Source: Urophycis tenuis
Taxonomy: Eukaryota; Chordata; Actinopteri; Gadiformes; Phycidae
Reading direction: 5' to 3'
Assembly (NCBI GenBank): GCA_036785325.1
Contig: JAXIVH010000065.1
Location: 452,001-516,000 of the forward strand
DNA length: 64,000 bases
Below are positions 23,101-32,585 of the stretch, one piece after another. The notes beneath the pieces were generated by a model, which was given only the letters and a program-made list of their open reading frames with translations, was not told the origin of the DNA and did not search any database. Made by a program: the position numbers and the translations under genes. The first letter of the stretch is position 1. Every line of letters starts with the position of its first letter.

Positions 23101-24022
23101 TGAACCAAAGTTTATGGAGGGAGGAATAAAACAAATCAAAGATTTAATTTATGAGGTAATACCAGGTTTTTTAAGAGGGGAATGTATTTATGATGAAGTG
23201 AATGAAATAGAGGGGATGGAGAACAGAGAGAAAGTCAGGAGAATATATGAAACGATAAAGGAGAGTATACCCATGGAATGGAAAGAAAAGATTAGAAATG
23301 AATGTGTATTTCAAAAGAATGAGGAAATCCCAAAAATATACCTTGAAAGAGAAGGAGAAAAATATGAAATGAAGAAAATGACAGTGAAGAAAATATATGG
23401 TTGGTTGATAGAGGACATATTTAAAGAACCAGCAGCGGTGAAGGTGTGGGAGAGGGTGTTTGAGGATTGGGAAGTCAAAGACATATGGGCAAATTGGAAA
23501 ATAAAATACAATAGCATAGAATGTGATAATAATGACTTTTTAATAAAACACAATAGAATATACACAAACGTAGTACTGAATGCAATCAACAGAGAAGTCA
23601 ATGTGATGTGTGACATTTGTGGCAGTGATCGTGAGAGCTTTTTACTTTTTTTTTTGGAATGTAAAGAATTAAAAGATTTTTTTGAATATCTAAAAAAGCT
23701 GATAAACAGGAACTGGAAAGATGAATTTGACCTGGAGGGAGAATGGAGGATGATACTATTATTTGGAATTTGTGGTAAAGGAAGACATTATAACTTATGC
23801 AATCTAATACTAAGTCATGCAAGAATGGCTATAGTGATGAGGAGGAACTATGCACATTTTGATAAGAAGAAAGTGAATGTAACTTCCCTATTCAAGTCAA
23901 TATTAAAAAGAGATATAAATCTAATGTGTTTATATGGAAAAGAAGAAATTAAAAGTTATTTTGTAGAAGGAACTTCATTTATAAAAGAAAAAGAAGGAGG
24001 AGGTCTAATGTACATATGGTGA
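20198..24022 (+). pseudogene. LINE ORF2: APE endonuclease and reverse transcriptase, broken
   Basis: Segment 20198-22249 holds the APE domain (INVNGL, QETNWD, GDFNIK, SDHDGVRF) and the first reverse transcriptase blocks (NYRPISLLNVDYK, GIDWNKAFDRVEHEF, RQGCPLSALLYA). A frameshift near 22245 puts the catalytic HYADD (22291-22305) in another frame (22282-22686). A TAA at 22684 and a frame change at the A-run near 22800 precede the last segment (22841-24022), which ends with a C-terminal CDICGSDRESF / C zinc-binding region typical of L1-group ORF2. At least three lesions, so no active product. Confidence 0.87.
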
Positions 24023-24201
24023 AGGGTTAGTTTGAAACACTTAAATAGGGAAGTCACATAAGGGTTTTTTGTTTCTGTATGTGGTGTTTTTTGGTGTTAA
24101 ATAATTTGTGGGGTAATAAGGGGCAACGTGTAGATAGAATGTAAGTAACTGGACTGTGTAAACTTGTGAATTGTAAAATAAAAAAGATTTAAAAAAAAAA
24201 G

Positions 24202-24960
24202 ATAGAGCTGCTTGTGTACACTTCTGTAGACACAGGTTCAAGTCCTGTTGAGGTTGGTGCTGATTAACTCTTTATGTTGTCATGTCATCAATTGTCTGAC
24301 TTCTAAGTCAAGTATAACCTCTGACAATGTCATAGAAAGCGTCATGGTGGTGCAGTGGATAGAGCTGCTTGTGTACACTTCTGTAGACACAGGTTCAAGT
24401 CCTGTTGAGGTTGGTGCTGATTAACTCTTTATGTTGTCATGTCATCAATTGTCTGACTTCTATGTCAAGTATAACCTCTGACAATGTCATAGAAAGCGTC
24501 ACGGTGGTGCAGTGGATAGAGCTGCTTGTGTACAGTTATGTAGACACAGGTTCAAGTCCTGTTGAGGTTGGTGCTGATTAACTCTTTATGTTGTCATGTC
24601 ATCAATTGTCTGACTTCTAAGTCAAGTATAACCTCTGACAATGTCATAGAAAGCGTCATGGTGGTGCAGTGGATAGAGCTGCTTGTGTACAGTTCTGTAG
24701 ACACAGGTTCAAGTCCTGTTGAGGTTGGTGCTGATTCACTCTTTATGGTGTCATGTCATCAATTGTCTGACTTCTAAGTCAAGTATAACCTCCGAACATG
24801 TCAGAGAAACCATCCCAGTGGTGCAGTGGATTGAGCCGCTTGTGCAGAGTTCTGGAGACAGGGGTTCAAATCCCTGGTTGAGCTGTTTGTTGTCTCTTCT
24901 GTAACTCTAACAATGTCATGAGATTTTGATGTCAAGTATAACCTTCGCTGCTGTCGTAGA
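24202..24960 (+). repeat. 157 bp tandem repeat with tRNA-like Pol III boxes
   Basis: GGTGGTGCAGTGGATAGAGC recurs at 24345, 24502 and 24659 and in changed form at 24815, a period of 157 bp; a partial unit starts at 24202. Each unit has a box A-like TGGTGCAGTGG and, ~45 bp on, a box B-like GGTTCAAGTCC, followed by a spacer with CTCTTTATGTTGTCATGTC. It is tRNA-like in layout, but the anticodon arm is not canonical, so I read it as a tRNA-derived tandem repeat, not as tRNA genes. Confidence 0.85.
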
Positions 24961-25120
24961 CTGGCCCTTGTGGCACAACGGTTAAAGCAGTGGGTAGGAA
25001 TCTCTGGTAGAGCCTGCTTCAGGTCAGAGGCTGGTTCAAGTCCAGAGCTTGGTACAGTGTACAGCCTCCATACACACTTCCATGGGTCAGGCACAGTGCA
25101 CGGCCCCTGAGCCGAAGCAG
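24961..25120 (+). repeat. Diverged tRNA-like sequence
   Basis: GCCCTTGTGGCACAACGG (box A-like) with GCTGGTTCAAGTCC (box B) about 75 bp on. Related to the 157 bp repeat but with a longer middle. Confidence 0.5.
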
Positions 25121-25285
25121 TAGAAGATTTTTAGTTCAAGAAGTAGTTTTCTCAAATGTCATTTTTAACAAAACATCTTCAGTGAGAAAGCTATACCTGG
25201 GTATATTCTGGGTTCCAATCCCCCACCCACTCACAGGAATGGATTAATGCAATTTCATCCATTTAGACTCTCACCCAGACACACA

Positions 25286-25806
25286 TCAGCCTTCACAGGA
25301 CTTGAACCCATGTCTTCAGAACAGTGTGTGTAGGAGCTCTCAAGTGCACCACAGGGACACCAGCAAGGTTTGTGTGAGAGAGGTTCTGCTGCACATTACA
25401 ATCAACATGACAGTGTTTGTTGTAAAAACTTCCAACTCCACATTGTTTTTGGCATGAGTTGAACCCATGACTCAAGATCAGATCAACAGCAGCTCTATCT
25501 ATTGTGCCACTGAGCCACTTGCCATAGATTGGGTCAACGTGTATAATTGACTTTACAATTCAATGTCACTTTGTAAAGAGTCAATAATCCAAATGCAGAT
25601 TGTAGGACATGTTTTCAGCATGCTAAATACATAATGTCAATTTATCTTTTGCAAATAACCAGTAGCCTGAACAGGGACTTGAACCCAGGACCCTCAGATT
25701 AAAAGTCTGATGCTCTACCAGCTGAGCTACCCAGGCTTCATGAAAATTGTAGAAGGTTGTGTCTAACGATGACAATTCAGGTTTGAGGCCCGCCTTCTCC
25801 AATCTA
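25286..25806 (-). repeat. Dispersed repeat with reverse tRNA-like sequences, copy 1
   Basis: Matches 31394-31851 along most of its length (shared words: CAGCAAGG/CAACAAGG region, TGTTTGTTGTAAAAAC, CATGACTCAAGATCAG, GTCAACGTGTATAATTGAC, GTAGAAGGTTGTGTCT, TCTCCAAT). On the minus strand it has two tRNA-like elements (box B words GGTTCAAGTCC near 25297-25307 and GGGTTCAACTC near 25455) and the intact tRNA-Lys. It stops at 25806, where the R2-like LINE starts. Confidence 0.8.
25665..25736 (-). tRNA. tRNA-Lys(TTT): tRNA-Lys(TTT)
   Basis: A 72 nt cloverleaf on the minus strand: acceptor GCCTGGG pairs with the 3' TTCAGGC (two G-U pairs), D arm TAGCTCAGCTGGTAGAGC, anticodon arm with loop CTTTTAA giving TTT, T arm GGTTCAAGTCC. 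Box A and box B are both canonical. A truncated relative lies at 31743-31783. Confidence 0.85.
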
Positions 25807-28560
25807 TTGCATTCTTCATTTCAGGCCCTTTCAACTTCACCAAGAAGATCCTTGGGCAGAAGCGAGGTGGACAATTGGCCTGCTCTCAAGAAGAGGTTGA
25901 CAAGTACCTCAGGACAACTTACAGCGACAGCGCAAGGGAGCAGGATCTTGGACCCTGCAGCTTTCTGATTACACCACCAGAACCCACTTCAGCATTTAAT
26001 ACCAAGGAGCCAACAGGAAAAGACTTCAACAGAGAAGTTGAGGACATAGTCAGAGCAGCTAGATCCAACTCAGCTCCAGGTCCCAGTGGAGTACCATATG
26101 TTGTCTACAAGAGGTGCCCCAGGCTCGTGCAGCGACTCTGGAAGATCCTTAGGGTCATCTGGAGGAGGGGGAAGGTGGCTCAGCAGTGGAGGCATGCAGA
26201 GGGTGTATCGATTCCGAAGGAAGAGAACTCTCGCACCATCGAGCAGTTTAGAAACATCTCACTCCTGAGTGTGGAGGGCAAGGTGTTCTTCAGCATTGTT
26301 GCCCGGCGCATGACAGAGTTCTTCCTGAAGAATGCATACATCGACACCTCTGTGCAGAAGGGGGGGGGTCCCAAGGGTACCAGGGTGCATTGAGCACACG
26401 GGAGTTGTTACTCAGCTCATCCGGGAGGCCCGGGAGGGCAATGGGAACCTGGCAGTTTTGTGGCTTGACCTGTCTAATGCTTACGGGTCAATTCCCCACA
26501 AACTGGTGGAGACCTCGCTTGACCGGCATCATGTTCCAGGCAAGATCAGGGACCTCATACTGGACTATTACAACTCTTTCAGTTTGAGAGTCACCTCGGG
26601 GACAGTAACATCAGCATCGGCTGGAGAAAGGCATAATCACTGGGTGTACAGTCTCAGTGATTTTGTTTGCCTTGGCCATGAACATGCTTGTTAAGTCAGC
26701 GGAGGTGGAGTGCAGAGGACCGCTCACCAAGTCAGGTGTGCGGCAGCCTCCCATCAGAGCTTTTATGGATGACCTGACAGTTACTACAACATCAGTTCCA
26801 GGCTGTAGGTGGGTTCTCCAAGGCCTTGAGCGGCTCATTAACTGGGCGCATATGGGCTTTAAGCCTGCTAAGTCCCGTTCCCTGGTGGTGAAGAAGGGGA
26901 AGGTTACAGACAAGTTCCGGTTCTCGCTGGGAGGTGTCCAGATTCCATCGGTTTCAGAGGAGCCAGTGAAGAGCCTGGGGAAGATCTTTGATGGCACCCT
27001 GAGGGACAAAGCAGCGCTCAAGGCGACCAGCAGAGAACTGGGTAACTGGCTAGTGGCGGTGGATAAGTCAGGGCTGCCAGGTAAGTATAAAGCATGGATA
27101 TATCAGCATGGCATCCTGCCACGCCTCCTCTGGCCACTACTGGTCTACGATGTCCCACTAACGACCGTTGAGGGCTTCGAGCGTAAGGTAAGTAGCTTCC
27201 TTCGCAGGTGGTTGGGCCTACCAAGAAGCCTCAGCAGCATAGCCTTGTATGGGCATAAGAACAAGCTGCGACTTCCCTTCAGTAGTCTGTCGGAGGAGTT
27301 CATGGTTACCCGTGCGAGAGAGGTGCTGCTGTACAGAGACTCGAGTGACACCAAAGTCTCCTTAGCGGGGATTGAAGTGCGGACTGGGCAGAGGTGGAGA
27401 GCCCAGGAGACGGTCGACCAAGCTGAGGCGCGGCTGCGCCACGGTGTTCTGGTGGGAACAGTGGCGACAGGCCGGGCAGGGCTTGGGAGCAACCCAGGAC
27501 CTCGGTACAACAAGGCCCGGGGGAAGGAGAGGCGGCAGCTTATCCAGGAAAAGGTTCGAGCAGGGCTGGAGGAGACCCGCTCAAGCAAGATGGTCGGGAT
27601 GAGACAACAGGGGGCGTGGACTAGATGGGAGCAGACACTGGATAGGAAGATTTCTTGGTCAGAGCTTTGGAAGGCAGAGCCATTCCGTATAAAGTTTTTG
27701 ATCCAGTCAGTCTACGACGTCCTCCCCAGCCCTTCCAACCTCTTCTGTTGGGGCCTGGCAGAAACACCTGCTTGCCCTTTGTGTCAGAGGAGAGGATCAC
27801 TGGAGCACATCCTAAGCTGTTGCCCGAAAGCCCTGGGCGAGGGGCGCTATCGTTGGCGCCACGACCAGGTGCTGAAGGTGATAGCAGATACCATCTGCTC
27901 GGGGATCTTACTCAGCAAGCAGCAACAGCCAGCTAGGCATTCAATCACCTTTGTTAAATCTGGTGAGAAGCCTCAACAACGCCCAGGCCAAACAGGGGGG
28001 CTCCTGACAACAGCTAGGGACTGGCAGCTGAAGGTGGACTTGGGGAAACAGCTTAAATTCCCAGAGACCATCGCAGTGACCACACTTAGGCCGGACTTGG
28101 TTCTTATGTCAGAATCAACAAGGCAGGTGATACTGCTGGAGTTGACTGTGCCCTGGGAAGACCGGATGGAGGAGGCATTTGAGAGGAAGAGGGCCAAGTA
28201 TGAGGAGCTGGCAGGCGAATGCCGGCGCAACGGATGGAAGACTCGTTGTAGTCCCATTGAGGTTGGTTGCCGAGGTTTCGCAGGCCAGTCACTCTGCAGG
28301 GCCCTCAAGTTGTTGGGAATAAGGGGACTGCACAGCAAGAAAGCCATCAAGAACATCACTGATGCTGCTGAGAAGGCATCAAGATGGCTGTGGATCAGGA
28401 GGGGTGATCCGTGGGCCACACAAGCTACCTAGACACAAGCCGGGGTCTGATCACCCCCGGCTGGGTCGCCTGGGCGAGAGTGTCTGATGTTGAGAGACCC
28501 GAAACACCCTATGACCTCAGGTTACATCACTGATGATGTGTCTAGGTTGCACCAGAGGGT
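25807..28560 (+). mobile_element. R2-superfamily LINE with restriction-like endonuclease, 5'-truncated
   Basis: Starts abruptly at the end of the dispersed repeat beside tRNA-Lys, and ends with a ~130 bp 3' UTR (GGCTGGGTCGCCTGGGCGAG ... GATGATGTGTCTAGG). It lacks the N-terminal zinc-finger part. The coding part is annotated below. Elements of this group often prefer specific multicopy targets; whether tRNA-linked DNA is the target here is inference. Confidence 0.85.
25875..28432 (+). pseudogene. R2-like reverse transcriptase / endonuclease, two frameshifts
   Basis: Segment 1 (25875-26393) holds SNSAPGPSGVPYVVYK. Segment 2 (26332-26694) holds LWLDLSNAYGSIPH. Segment 3 (26657-28432, 591 codons) holds RAFMDDLTVTT (the catalytic DD in a family-typical FMDD form), a CCHC motif CPLCQRRGSLEHILSCCPKA and, after it, a PD-(D/E)XK-type nuclease core RPDLVLM ... 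ILLELTVPWEDR. Frames change at a G-run at 26361-26367 and by a small deletion near 26612-26620. The order RT, CCHC, PD-E nuclease is diagnostic of R2/R4/NeSL-type LINEs, as opposed to APE LINEs. Confidence 0.87.
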
Positions 28561-29597
28561 GTGTATTAAACCAGTTCAGCATTTCACTATCAGTTAGAGA
28601 CAGCACAGAGAAAACACTTTATTTAAACAGCAACAAATACAGTCGGGGCAGTAGAATAATAATCAGGAATCATTGATCACTGGTTAAATAGGGAAGAGGT
28701 GTAATGGCAACAGCACATATGTGTGTACACACACACACACACACACGATGGATCTAGAGCTGCTCTGGCTGTAGCTCTGCCCTGCCACAGCTGAACTAGA
28801 ACAGGGACGAACACTTGGTGAAGATATGGGCTGAAAAAAAAAGTTCTCTGAAAAAAAACAAAAGGGGTCGTTTTTTTCCGTTTTTAATTTTTACTTTTTT
28901 TTTCTTTTTTACAATAGTTTTTTTTTTTGCGTGTATACATATACGCATACAAACATACATCACATTTATTAGTTTATTTTTTTGCAGGGCAATTTCTACC
29001 GGACCCTAGGGGGTGAAACGCATTTTATAACCAAACAGACAAACAACACTGCAGCCTTCCAGAGACTCACTCCTAAACATCTAGACTTGCACATGACTAC
29101 ACGTCCAGGGCAGACCACCGGGTCCAGGTCCATGGGTCTGGGAGTGTCTGGACACCGGTGGGACCGGTAGGGTCAGCACCAGGGCCCGGCATGCGCCGCT
29201 GCCGCCAGAAACTCAGTCCCCATGGCAACACGCGTCAACAAACTGCTCAGCAAAGTACTTCAGGGGGAAGACACCCGCTGTTGTCAGGGTGTCATTCGGT
29301 ACGAGCGCCTCCATCAGCCTCCGCCAGCATCCACCAGCCTCCGCCAGCCTCCGTCAGTCTCTGTCAGCTCAACGCTCCTCTGTGTTCTCATGGGCAGCAG
29401 GAGGAGCAGGAGGAGCAGGGGGGTCCCCGCGGGGGGGTGACGGCGTGGGGGGCGGGAAGAGGATTCTGGAGTCCGACGTCGGGTAGCGGCACTAGAGGGT
29501 CAGCCTGCCGCGGCCCGGAGGAGGAGGAGGAGGTCAAAGGTCACACACACACAGCATAGGGGAACAAAGCGAGAGGGGGGGGCCGGGGGGTCACCAC
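28561..29597. other. Unassigned DNA, possible 3' part of the ZP gene on the minus strand
   Basis: Includes a (CA)n run (28728-28747), A-runs, a T-rich segment (28870-28930), a CTCCGCCAGC/ CATCAGCCTCC minisatellite (29307-29360) and GC-rich DNA. A minus-strand AATAAA lies near 28616. I could not find a further ZP-domain exon here. The segment 28775-28832 matches the inverted repeat at 32.2 kb. Confidence 0.35.
28775..28832. repeat. Third copy of the 32.2 kb inverted-repeat arm
   Basis: CTGCCCTGCCACAGCTGAAC, then ACAGGGACGAACACTTGGTG and GATATGGGC, followed by an A-run. The same words occur at 32189-32247 and, inverted, at 32321-32378. Confidence 0.75.
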
Positions 29598-29698
29598 CTG
29601 TACAGCGAGTCTCGGTGTATCAGCGGGTCCGCCTGGTCGGGGAGGAAGTCCTGCTGGTACCTCACCTGGTTCTGGTAAACCAGCTGATCACCCTCGGT
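29598..29698 (-). CDS. ZP-domain gene, exon C (ZP-N to linker)
   Basis: 101 bp on the minus strand between an acceptor (CTTCCCTTGGCAG) and a donor (TACAG then GTGGTG). It encodes TEGDQLVYQNQVRY ... PLIHRDSLYR, which matches the end of a ZP-N subdomain (the EGD-x-LVYxNxV and IxRDSxYR segments are typical of egg-coat proteins). It joins exon B in phase 0. Confidence 0.85.
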
Positions 29699-29806
29699 CT
29701 GCCAAGGGAAGAACGTGTGACAAGAAGTCACTGAACAAGGAATGAGAAGGTTCTGTGACCGCACGCACGCACGCGCGCGCGCGCGCTCACACGCACACGC
29801 ACGTAC

Positions 29807-29976
29807 CGTCAGGGTGGTGCCACAGGACTCCACGCCGAAGACAAACAGCGCCCGCGCGCTGTCCGTTTCCACGGGAACGCAGCTGGGGTCCGCCAGGGTG
29901 GAGAGGTCGGGCCGCACGGGTGGAGCGGCGTGGGTGGTGTCCACCACCGCCACCACATGTCCTTCTGGCAAGCAGG
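29807..29976 (-). CDS. ZP-domain gene, exon B (core ZP-N)
   Basis: 170 bp on the minus strand; acceptor TTCTTTTTTGCCAG, donor ACG then GTACGTGCG. It encodes CLPEGHVVAVVDTT, ... DPSCVPVETDSARALFVF, and GVESCGTTLT. The three cysteines and CGTT match the ZP-N pattern of zona pellucida / choriogenin proteins, which polymerise into the fish egg envelope. Phase 1 in, phase 0 out, both compatible with the neighbouring exons. The exact ZP subfamily (ZP1/4-like, ZP2-like or ZPAX) is not decided. A damaged copy of its 3' end lies at 18600-18640. Confidence 0.88.
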
Positions 29977-30919
29977 CTGGCAAAAAAGAACCCCCACCCA
30001 CCCACACAAACATTCAGCGGTCTGCCAGCAGGCGGGGCGTCACAGGCTTGGTTCTGCGCCGACCACCGGGAGACCACCGCTGTCTCCCGGTGGGTGACAC
30101 ACACAGGGGGGGAGGGACGGGGAGAGCAGATACCTGTAGCTCCTCCTACAGTGACTCAAGACCTCGCAACTACCTGCTCCTCAGTGAGACATCACCACCT
30201 CACTGGAAGGTGCAGCGTGGGACAGCCTGCAGGGGAGCTGACCGCTCTGCACTCTTCATGGCCTCGGGTGCGGGGTGTGTGTGCTCTGTTGTTGCTGTTA
30301 TGTGTGGCCAGGTAGTGGGGGTGTTATACACCTGGGACTGTATTGTGTTTTCTTTTTGGGGCTGCTGGTCTCCCTCCTGTCCTCCCTTGTTGCTCCTTCC
30401 CCCATAGGTGGTAATCAATTTGGTAATCAGGAAGGGGTTAAAGAGGAGGAGGAGGGAGGCTGAGCTCTCTCTCACACAAACACAGCAGCAGCAGCAGCAG
30501 CAGGGGAAGGTTTGTGTTCTCTACTACTAGAGCTGAAGTAACCCATTTTCCCCTCTGTCCAACATGGCAGAGTTTTCTTATTTTAGTTTGAGTTTGAGAT
30601 CTCTGGTAGTCCTGTTTGGTGTTTTTTGTTATGTTAGCCCTGTGTTTCTAGTTAGTGTGGAGGTGCAGGGTGTGACGGCCCACAGTGTGGCTGGCCCGGT
30701 GTTTCCCCCTCTTGTTCCTTTTGACCGTGGTCTCCATCTCTTTTTGGTTTATTACTTTAAGGGTTCATTTTTTCCCTTTTTTCCCGTTGCTATTTTTCAA
30801 TAAAGAATCCTTTTTGCAAACTTTAAAACTTGTGTGGCGTCCTTTATATGTTATGGTCTCATTGAGCCAATATTGATATTAATTTTATGAGTGTGTGTGT
30901 GTGTGTGTGTGTAACGCAC
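29977..30919 (-). other. ZP gene intron A-B with element-like sequence
   Basis: Contains a (CAG)n run at 30482-30502, a plus-strand 79-codon ORF at 30564-30803 of hydrophobic composition, and AATAAA at about 30800. That layout resembles a degraded LTR or a cryptic 3' end, but no clear TG...CA ends were found. Confidence 0.35.
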
Positions 30920-31075
30920 CCAGAAGTTCCCCGGGAGCGAAGGTGCATCTGTGGACCAGCCGGTCCTGCACACGCTGGGACTCCAGGTCCACCACAGACA
31001 GCTCAGCCCGGGCCACCACCCGGGCCAGCGCCACCTGCTGGACCCGGGGCCAGAGGAACATGGACCGACATGAGC
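30920..31075 (-). CDS. ZP-domain gene, exon A (upstream of ZP-N)
   Basis: Minus-strand coding segment with MFLWPRVQQVALARVVARAE and DLESQRVQDRLVHRCTFAPG, ending at a donor (CTTCTGG then GTGCGTTAC) in phase 1. That phase continues exactly into exon B (ELL-A-CLPEGHVV). The 5' limit is uncertain; an acceptor near GTTTGAAG (about 31080) is possible. The phase match is the main support. Confidence 0.65.
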
Positions 31076-31076
31076 A

Positions 31077-31393
31077 GAGCTCTTCAAACGAGAGGGCATG
31101 CAAAGTCATATTTGTAAAACAAACAGGAGAGAATGTCAGTTACCCCTTATGATTTTATGGCAAAAAAAAATGTACAATGGAAAAAAACTACATAGTTACC
31201 GCTTTTGTTTTTGTTTAACCTAAGGGATAAAAACTAAATTATATTTGTTAAAAAAAAAAACCCAGAAAAAACCCAACATGCAACTAAGTTGTTGGGTAAC
31301 TAACTTTGCACTTGGAGGTGTTTTTTCCCTTTAAAATAAATATATATACATTTTTTACAAATGACTTTTTTTTGCATATATGTATGTATGCAT
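31077..31393. other. AT-rich unassigned DNA
   Basis: A-runs near 31150-31260 and T-rich stretches; no gene or element end recognised. Confidence 0.4.
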
Positions 31394-31851
31394 GGTCTGC
31401 AGATGTGTAGCAGCTCTCTCAACTGTGCCACAGAGACACCAACAAGGCTTGTGCGGGAGGTTCTACTATACGTTACAATCCACATGTTAGTGTTTGTTGT
31501 AAAAACATGGAAGTCCACATTGTTCTTGGCATGAATTGAACCCATGACTCAAGATCAGTTCACCAACAGCTCCATCCACTGAGCCACTGAGCCGCTGGTT
31601 GTGAAAGGAGTCAACGTGTATAATTGACTTTACAATTCAATGTCTCTGTAAAGCTTCAATAATCCAAAAGCAGATTGCAGCACATGTTTCGACAGTGCTG
31701 AATCCATAATGGCAATCTATTGACTAAAGTGAATAAGCAGTTGCCTGAACAGGGACTTGAACCCTGGACCCTCAGATTAAAAGGCTTCACAAAGCTGGTA
31801 GAAGGTTGTGTCTTAAGATGACAATTCTGGATTGATGCCTGCTATCTCCAA
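31394..31851 (-). repeat. Dispersed repeat with reverse tRNA-like sequences, copy 2
   Basis: Second copy of 25317-25806. Its tRNA-Lys part (31743-31783) keeps the T arm (GGGACTTGAACCC on the plus strand) and the anticodon region to GATTAAAAG, then lacks the D arm and 5' acceptor. It ends at TCTCCAAT, the same place as copy 1. Confidence 0.8.
31743..31783 (-). pseudogene. tRNA-Lys(TTT) pseudogene
   Basis: 3' half of the tRNA-Lys found intact at 25665-25736; the 5' half is deleted. Confidence 0.8.
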
Positions 31852-32225
31852 TTATTATTAAATGATAGCATTTTACTATCATTTAATAATAATAATGCAT
31901 TTTATTTAAAGACACCTTTCAAAGCTCTCAAGGACACCTTACAAGACAAGTTAAAAAACAAGTAACTGTGGCATGTGTGACAGAGTACGCCACTTGGAAT
32001 AAGTGTTTTTAGGCGTGATTTAAAGGTGGAGACAGAGTCAGAAGTGTGAATGTTTGGTGCCGATCGACCGAAAGCTCTTGGCCCCCATGGTGGATAGGTT
32101 GGCAGATGGAGCTGAGAGCTGGATGGCAGAAGAGGATCGGAGAGGGCGTGAAGGTGTGGAGTGGATTTAGAGAGATGGCACAGAGAACTGCCCTGCCACA
32201 GTTGAACTAGCACAGGGATGAATAA
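31852..32225 (-). mobile_element. L2/CR1-like LINE 3' fragment
   Basis: On the minus strand, an ORF (31902-32261) ends with PPWGPRAFGRSAPN and DSVSTFKSRLKTLI, the classic C-terminal stretch of L2/CR1-type reverse transcriptases (RAFxxxAPxLWNSLP ... FKSxLKTxLF, here lacking the LWNSLP part). A short ATT-rich tail (31852-31895) lies at its 3' end. Confidence 0.7.
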
Positions 32226-32378
32226 TTGGTGGATACGGGCCGGAAAAAAAAAAGAAAACAAGACAAAACAGAAAAAAATACATATTTACCCCTCATGTTT
32301 TTTTTTGTCAAAATGTATTTTCGGCCCACATCTTCACCAAACGTTCATCCCTGTCCTAGTTCAACTGTAGCAGGGCAG
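32189..32378. repeat. Imperfect inverted repeat (MITE- or foldback-like)
   Basis: Left arm 32189-32247 (CTGCCCTGCCACAGTTGAAC ... GGATACGGGCCG) and right arm 32321-32378 (CGGCCCACATCTTCACC ... GTTCAACTGTAGCAGGGCAG) are complementary along nearly 58 bp, separated by ~73 bp of A- and T-rich sequence. Confidence 0.75.
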
Positions 32379-32524
32379 AGGTGCCCTCAGCTTTTACACG
32401 CAGGACCTTCAACAATGTCAGCATGTACAGTTATGGCTGCTGATCAGCATGCATGCTGAGGAGCGTTTTGTGAGACCGTGTTACAGAATGTCCACAGACC
32501 CTGGGAGAAGGGAGAGAGAAGCCT

Positions 32525-32585
32525 TGAGTCAATTTTATTTGTATAGCCCTTAATCACATGTACGGTCTCAAAGGGCCCTGTCAAG
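32525..32585 (+). repeat. Short interspersed LINE/SINE tail fragment
   Basis: TCAATTTTATTTGTATAGCC followed by CTTAATCAC and TCTCAAAGGGCCCTG resembles a very common fish repeat motif (TTTATTTGTATAGCGC-type tails of L2-like elements). Confidence 0.5.

Larger units (their letters stand above)
18687..24201 (+). mobile_element. Tx1-type L1-group LINE, full-length but mutated
   Basis: About 5.5 kb: ~200 bp 5' UTR, ORF1 with CCHC knuckles, ORF2 with APE endonuclease and reverse transcriptase, a short 3' UTR and an A-rich end (GATTTAAAAAAAAAA). The strand is strongly purine-rich. The left flank is a partial 157 bp repeat unit and the right flank resumes in the same repeat, but about 46 bp further on, so the target suffered a small deletion instead of a duplication. 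Tx1-clade LINEs are known for sequence-specific targets such as 5S, U2 and microsatellites, so a tRNA-like target is plausible. Confidence 0.85.

Noticed and set aside
24562..24904. Short proteins with MRLVLI ... HQLSDF repeats
   Set aside because: Translations of the 157 bp tRNA-like tandem repeat.
29158..29559. 133-codon plus-strand ORF rich in Pro, Ser and Gly
   Set aside because: Made by a CATCAGCCTCC minisatellite and GC-rich DNA; no motif and opposite to the ZP gene.
30564..30803. 79-codon hydrophobic ORF with nearby AATAAA
   Set aside because: Could be a small membrane protein or part of an LTR, but no clear LTR ends, homologous motif or promoter was found.
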